This document shows, piece after piece, positions 60,133-64,000 of a stretch of 64,000 nt of DNA. Numbering within the stretch: position 1 is the first letter of the stretch; every line of letters begins with the position of its first letter. The notes under the pieces are model-generated. The model saw nothing but the letters and a program-made list of their open reading frames with translations. It had not been told where the DNA came from and did no database searches. A program made the position numbers and the translations under genes. This DNA is from Pseudomonadota bacterium. GTDB taxonomy: Bacteria; Pseudomonadota; Alphaproteobacteria; Rhizobiales; Xanthobacteraceae. The stretch is taken from NCBI GenBank assembly GCA_023386635.1, contig JAEWJH010000066.1:1-64000 (forward strand). The letters run 5' to 3'.

Positions 60133-60618
60133 TTAAAACTCCTCGCCATACGGCCCGGTCGGGTCGATCAGCGATTGCAGCCGCAATGATGCGGCGCGGG
60201 CGATCGTCAGCAGCATCGCCTTGCGCGCCGGTGCGCTCAAGCGATGCTCCGGCGCATCGCATTTGATCTCGGCGCCGAACGCATCCGCGACGATCAATCC
60301 GGTGTCCGGCGGGAAAATCTCGCACGGCACCTGTTGCGTGGTCGCGAAAAACAGCCGGTCGCAATGCTGGCGATAATCCATCCATTTGTGATCGGCGCGA
60401 AAATCCGCGATCGACGACTTGATCTCGACGATCCAGATCGTGCCCTTGCGATCCATCGCCGCGAGGTCGGCGCGCCGGCCGGACGCCAGCGGCAGTTCGC
60501 TGACGCAGGAAAAGCCATACGCAGCAAGAAGCCGCGCCGTGCCACGCGCCACCGCCAGCGCCGTCTCCGACTGACGGCCATCGACCGGCGCCTCGATCCG
60601 CTGCGACAGACCCATCAC
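60133..60618 (-). CDS. mmcB: MmcB-family DNA repair protein
   Basis: This 161-residue protein has the DUF1052 pattern: RLLAAYGFSCVSELPLASGRRADLAAMDRKGTIWIVEIKSSIADFRADHKWMDYRQHCDRLFFAT. The E-I-K-S with the upstream Asp forms a PD-(D/E)xK-like nuclease core. In Caulobacter, MmcB is a damage-inducible DNA repair factor. It overlaps mtnA by four bases (ATGA), so it is the second gene of that operon here, which is unusual company for a repair gene. No LexA box is expected upstream because that region is coding. Confidence 0.9.
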   Translation of the reverse strand: MMGLSQRIEAPVDGRQSETALAVARGTARLLAAYGFSCVSELPLASGRRADLAAMDRKGTIWIVEIKSSIADFRADHKWMDYRQHCDRLFFATTQQVPCEIFPPDTGLIVADAFGAEIKCDAPEHRLSAPARKAMLLTIARAASLRLQSLIDPTGPYGEEF

Positions 60619-61820
60619 CGCCGCTCCGCTAGACCTGGACTCGTTGAGCTTGAGCCATCCGCGGCCCGCTTCTTTTCGTTTTCAGCGTGATCTCGTCGGA
60701 AAACCGGTTTCCACTTTTCCGGATCACGCCTTGCGCGTTCGGGAAATGCCGCGGCCAAACCCTCACGCGTCGCCGGAAGAATACCGCGCTCGGTGATCAA
60801 CCCGGTGACGAGCCGCGCCGGCGTCACGTCGAACGCATAGTTCGCGACCGGCGAGCCGTCCGGCACGATTCGCACCGCTTCGATACGGCCGTCGCTGGTG
60901 CGGCCGGACATCACCGCCACCTCGTCGGCGGCGCGCTGCTCGATCGGAATTTCCGCGACCCCGTCATCGACAGCGAAGTCGATGGTGGGCGACGGCAGCG
61001 CCACGTAGAACGGCACGCCGTTGTCCCTGGCCGCCAGCGCCTTCAGGTAAGTCCCGATCTTGTTGCAGACATCGCCACGCGCGGTGACACGATCGGTGCC
61101 GACGATCACCATGTCGACCAGACCATGCTGCATCAGATGACCGCCGGTATTGTCCGGGATCACCGTATGCGGCACGCCGTGCCGGCCGAGCTCCCACGCG
61201 GTGAGCGACGCGCCCTGATTGCGCGGCCGCGTTTCGTCGGCATAGACATGCAGCGCGATGCCCTTGTCATGCGCGAGATAGATGGGCGCCGTCGCCGTGC
61301 CCCAGTCCACCGTCGCCAGCCAGCCGGCGTTGCAATGGGTCAACACGTTGACGCGCTCGCCGGGTTTCTTGCGCGCGGCGATGTCCTCGATCAGCCGCAG
61401 ACCGTGCTCGCCGATCGCGCGGTTAATGGCGACATCCTCATCGCAAATCTCGGCGGCGCGTTTCTCGGCAACAGCCAGCCGCTCGCCGCGCGGCCGGTTG
61501 CGCACCGCCGCCATCATCTTATCGAGCGCCCATTTCAGGTTGATCGCCGTCGGCCGCGTCGCCAGCAACGCGCGGTAAGCGGCTTCGAGCGCTTCGTCGG
61601 AGGCATCCTCGCGCAGCGCCAGCACCATGCCATAAGCCGCAACCGCGCCGATGAGCGGCGCGCCGCGCACCAGCATCGAGGAGATCGCATGCGCGGCATC
61701 GTCACGCGACGTCAGTCGCACGGTGCGGAAATCATGCGGCAGCACGGTCTGGTCGATGACGCCGACCGCGCCATCGGCCTCGACCCAGATGCTGCGCATC
61801 GGTTTGCCATTGACCTTCAT
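60615..61820 (-). CDS. mtnA: Methylthioribose-1-phosphate isomerase
   Basis: This 401-residue enzyme of methionine salvage converts 5-methylthioribose-1-phosphate to the ribulose form. Catalytic Cys163 is in NVLTHCNAGWLATV and Asp243 in VIVGTDRVTARGDVCNKIGTY. RPTAINLKWALDKM and DNTGGHLMQHGLVD are conserved family blocks. The C-terminus has a 30-residue extension rich in Lys, Arg and Ser (DHAENEKKRAADGSSS). ATG 61820 is the conserved start. Other salvage genes (mtnP/mtnK/mtnBCD) are absent in the window. It is divergent from the alpha/beta hydrolase. Confidence 0.95.
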   Translation of the reverse strand: MKVNGKPMRSIWVEADGAVGVIDQTVLPHDFRTVRLTSRDDAAHAISSMLVRGAPLIGAVAAYGMVLALREDASDEALEAAYRALLATRPTAINLKWALDKMMAAVRNRPRGERLAVAEKRAAEICDEDVAINRAIGEHGLRLIEDIAARKKPGERVNVLTHCNAGWLATVDWGTATAPIYLAHDKGIALHVYADETRPRNQGASLTAWELGRHGVPHTVIPDNTGGHLMQHGLVDMVIVGTDRVTARGDVCNKIGTYLKALAARDNGVPFYVALPSPTIDFAVDDGVAEIPIEQRAADEVAVMSGRTSDGRIEAVRIVPDGSPVANYAFDVTPARLVTGLITERGILPATREGLAAAFPERARRDPEKWKPVFRRDHAENEKKRAADGSSSTSPGLAERR

Positions 61821-61957
61821 GGCATGAGCCTTAACGCCGATTCCCGGCGCCGCAAAGCCCCGGCCTCGCTCTCGCATCATCCATGGCTTGCCCCTCCCGA
61901 TACGGAAACGCCCGTGCTAGGAGGGTTCCAACGACGACGACCTGCCAAGGACCGGCC

Positions 61958-62803
61958 ATGACGATCGACTACGAGAAGGAATACAACAACCGGGCCCGCG
62001 TGCCGGAGCACCCGCAGATTTTCGAGGGCTGGGCACGCGACGCCGCCGCCTATCGCGCTGCACGGCCGAAGGCGGAACTGGGCCTCTCCTATGGTCCCTC
62101 GCCGCGGCAGATCATCGATATTTTCCCCGCCGACGACGCCGATGCGCCGCTCGCGCTGTTCATCCACGGCGGCTGGTGGATGTCGCTGCATCCGTCGAGC
62201 TTCAGCCACATGGCCGCCGGCCCCAATGCGCGCGGCGTGACCGTCGCCGTCGCCGGCTACGACCTGTGTCCGGATGTGACCATCGCGCAGATCACCGATC
62301 AGATCCGCAACGCCTGCCTGATGCTCTGGCGCAAATACCGCAAGCGCTTCGCGGTCTTCGGCCATTCCGCCGGCGGACATCTGACCGCGTGCATGACCGC
62401 CACGACCTGGAGCACGCTCGATGCCGATGCGCCGGCCGATCTTGTGCCGGCGGGCTATTCGATCTCCGGCGTGTTCGACGTTGAGCCGTTGCGGCACACC
62501 AGCATGAACGCCAACCTCAGACTGACCGAAACCTCGGCGCGCCTGATCTCGCCGATCCATTGGCCGGTGCCGCCGGGCCGCACTCTCGACGCCGTGGCCG
62601 GCGCGCTGGAGTCATCGGAATTCCTGCGCCAGAGCCAGGAGATCGCCAAGGTCTGGGGCGGCGTCGCGCATACGCATTACGCGGCGATCGCGGACGCCAA
62701 CCACTTCACCGTGCTGGCGCCCTTCACCGACCCCAACAGCGGCATGACGGCGCGCGTGAGCGAACTCGCGCGGCACCCGCAGGGTGTGTCGCGGCGGGGC
62801 TGA
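61958..62803 (+). CDS. Alpha/beta hydrolase (kynurenine formamidase/esterase-like)
   Basis: This 281-residue enzyme has the oxyanion motif HGGWW (70-74) and the nucleophile Ser137 in GHSAGG, with His near ADANHFTVLAPF. YGPSPRQIIDIFPADD before the HGGWW motif is as in arylformamidases and hormone-sensitive-lipase-like esterases. No signal peptide. The N-terminus DYEKEYNNRARVPEHPQIFEGWARDAAAYR is conserved in this group. Ser-Asp-His chemistry is expected; the substrate is unknown, with N-formylkynurenine or an aromatic ester as candidates. Confidence 0.86.
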   Translation: MTIDYEKEYNNRARVPEHPQIFEGWARDAAAYRAARPKAELGLSYGPSPRQIIDIFPADDADAPLALFIHGGWWMSLHPSSFSHMAAGPNARGVTVAVAGYDLCPDVTIAQITDQIRNACLMLWRKYRKRFAVFGHSAGGHLTACMTATTWSTLDADAPADLVPAGYSISGVFDVEPLRHTSMNANLRLTETSARLISPIHWPVPPGRTLDAVAGALESSEFLRQSQEIAKVWGGVAHTHYAAIADANHFTVLAPFTDPNSGMTARVSELARHPQGVSRRG

Positions 62804-62814
62804 CGTTTCGTAGC

Positions 62815-63585
62815 TTACAGCCAATAGCGGTAGATAAATTCCAGCGTCAGCACCACGCCGAACACGATCACCATGATGCGGATGATGCCGCGTGGCAGCA
62901 CGCGCGCGACCCATGCACCGACCAACCCGCCGAGAGTCGAGCCGGCCATCAAAGCCAGGGTCGAAGGCCACGGCACCGCGTCGTGCCCGATGTACACCAA
63001 CGCGGCGACGGAGCTGTTCAAACTCATGATCAGATTCTTCGCTGCATTCGCGTTGCGATAATCGCCGCGGGTCGCTACCGACAACGCACCGAGCATCAGG
63101 ATGCCGACGCCGGACCCGAAATAACCGCCGTAGAACGATACCGGCAGCACGAGTTTCAAGCTGGTGACATCCATCGCAATGGCGCGGCCGCGCCGTTCTG
63201 CCCGGACGCGGATCCATTCGGCGATTTGTCCGGAATAGGCGAACATCAGCGTCGCAAACCCGAGCAGCAGCGGGACGATCAATTTGAATACGCGCTCCGG
63301 CGTGGCCATCAGCAGACCGGCGCCGATAACGGCACCGACAATGGACGCGACAACCAGTCGGACGAAGCCCATATTGAGGGGCGGCAGCAGCTTGCGCTCC
63401 GCCACAGACGCGACGATGTTGGATGGAAACAGCGCCACATTGGTCGCCACCGTCGCCGAAATCGGCGGCATGCCCATGGCGATCAGGATGGGGTAGGTGA
63501 CGAGCGATGCTCCTCCGACCACCGACGCAATGACCCCGGCGGCAACGCCGGTCAGCGCCAGATAGATGATGTGGAGGAAATCCAT
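62815..63585 (-). CDS. TauE/SafE family sulfite or sulfonate exporter
   Basis: This 256-residue protein has about eight TM helices in two repeats. GVAAGVIASVVGGASLVTYPILIAMGMPPISATVATNVALFPSNIVAS and FYGGYFGSGVGILMLGAL are the TauE/SafE half-repeat motifs. Members export anions such as sulfite or sulfoacetate from sulfonate breakdown. The sulfonate-type ABC transporter at 44.7-47.4 kb would fit functionally, but the genes are 15 kb apart. Start 63585 follows a GGAGG-poor leader, so it is tentative. Confidence 0.88.
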   Translation of the reverse strand: MDFLHIIYLALTGVAAGVIASVVGGASLVTYPILIAMGMPPISATVATNVALFPSNIVASVAERKLLPPLNMGFVRLVVASIVGAVIGAGLLMATPERVFKLIVPLLLGFATLMFAYSGQIAEWIRVRAERRGRAIAMDVTSLKLVLPVSFYGGYFGSGVGILMLGALSVATRGDYRNANAAKNLIMSLNSSVAALVYIGHDAVPWPSTLALMAGSTLGGLVGAWVARVLPRGIIRIMVIVFGVVLTLEFIYRYWL

Positions 63586-63682
63586 CGCGCATGGCCATAC
63601 GCATTGACTGCTGGCGTGGCAAGCATCCCGTGGACAAAGCACGGAATGACAGGCGCGCAGGCAAAGCATGGCGCGGGCACGC

Positions 63683-63718
63683 AAACGCCCGGACCGGCCG
63701 AGACCGATCCGGGCGTTT
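63683..63718 (-). terminator. Intrinsic terminator after the acyl-CoA dehydrogenase gene
   Basis: AAACGCCCGGA (63683-63693) pairs with TCCGGGCGTTT (63708-63718) around a 14-base loop. It lies 17 bp after the dehydrogenase stop. A-T pairs at the base of the stem give TTT on both strands, so it may act in both directions. Confidence 0.8.
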
Positions 63719-63735
63719 AATTCCGCGCCAGCAGG

Positions 63736-64000
63736 TTAGAAGAACGCCTGGATACCGGTCTGCGCGCGACCGAGGATCAGCGCGTGGATGTCGTGTGCGC
63801 CCTCGTAAGTGTTGACCGTCTCGAGGTTACACATCACGCGCATCACGTGATACTCGTCGGCGATGCCGTTGCCGCCGTGCATGTCGCGGGCGACGCGGGC
63901 GATATCCAGCGCCTTGCCGCAGTTGTTGCGCTTCATCAGCGAGATCGACGGCGGCGCCGCGCGGTGATCTTCCAGCATGCGGCCGAGCCGCAGCGCGCCG
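63736..64000 (-). CDS. gcdH: Glutaryl-CoA dehydrogenase (C-terminal part, cut by window edge)
   Basis: Only the last 88 codons are present; the gene continues beyond base 64000. The visible end is GRMLEDHRAAPPSISLMKRNNCGKALDIARVARDMHGGNGIADEYHVMRVMCNLETVNTYEG, then HALILGRAQTGIQAFF. MKRNNCGKALDIARVARDMHGGNGI and TYEGAHDIHALILGRAQTGI are typical of GcdH, which oxidatively decarboxylates glutaryl-CoA to crotonyl-CoA. The catalytic Glu sits in VNTYEG. Assignment to GcdH and not a general acyl-CoA dehydrogenase rests on this C-terminal pattern. Confidence 0.9.
   Translation of the reverse strand, partial: GALRLGRMLEDHRAAPPSISLMKRNNCGKALDIARVARDMHGGNGIADEYHVMRVMCNLETVNTYEGAHDIHALILGRAQTGIQAFF

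Noticed and set aside
1..64000. tRNA, rRNA, CRISPR array, insertion sequence, prophage or secretion-system genes
   Set aside because: I looked for CCA-ended cloverleaf-like stretches, regularly spaced repeats, transposase motifs and phage genes in all gaps and saw none.

Overview
The window is 64 kb of high-GC chromosome from an alphaproteobacterium. The most likely home is the Hyphomicrobiales (Bradyrhizobium, Rhodopseudomonas, Pseudolabrys or a Xanthobacteraceae relative). The evidence is the family content: MmcB, a RegB/RegA pair, a Cys-type intracellular PHB depolymerase, a beta-ketoadipate operon beside feruloyl-CoA synthase, and palindromic intergenic repeats of the kind common in Bradyrhizobiaceae. 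I saw no rRNA, tRNA, CRISPR array, insertion sequence or phage gene. It looks like resident chromosome, not an island.

Layout. 1-14.8 kb holds housekeeping and stress genes: rpmF, mtgA, ispA, a DUF1345 protein, a CPA1 antiporter, a transglutaminase-like protein, ispG, an EamA exporter, a Zur-type regulator, bdhA with a patatin-like lipase, a marR-emrAB efflux operon and a MaoC hydratase. 14.8-21.3 kb holds an orphan solute-binding protein and a four-gene one-carbon operon, all on the minus strand: methyltransferase, MetF-like protein and two core-MetE paralogues. 21.4-39.1 kb is an aromatic-acid catabolic supercluster. It contains pcaIJFHG on the minus strand, then on the plus strand DUF3237, fcs, an SDR and a 4HBT thioesterase, then a minus-strand MarR regulator, then on the plus strand a TRAP transporter, an indolepyruvate:ferredoxin oxidoreductase pair, an amidohydrolase/decarboxylase and an aromatic flavin hydroxylase. 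39.3-47.5 kb has mutS, a membrane protein, OsmC, a zinc alcohol dehydrogenase and a sulfonate/nitrate-type ABC transporter. 47.7-64 kb has glnD, a class A PBP, Bcr/CflA, a YgjP-like metallopeptidase, phaZ, an ABC-2 exporter, regB/regA, mtnA-mmcB, an alpha/beta hydrolase, a TauE exporter and the 3' end of a glutaryl-CoA dehydrogenase gene.

How the parts fit. Hydroxycinnamates would be activated by Fcs and shortened through the SDR and thioesterase to a hydroxybenzoate. Hydroxylation would lead to protocatechuate, which PcaHG cleaves and PcaIJ/PcaF convert to acetyl-CoA and succinyl-CoA; pcaB, pcaC and pcaD are not in the window. Inverted repeats with the same ATwGTT/AACwAT arms lie in front of fcs and between the MarR gene and the TRAP gene, so the MarR protein probably controls the whole block. 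The C1 operon ends against a strong terminator that separates it from pca. Its biochemical role is unknown, and it is my main candidate for an undescribed system.

Most start codons were chosen by ribosome-binding site, gene overlap and family length. Where the choice is uncertain the entry says so.
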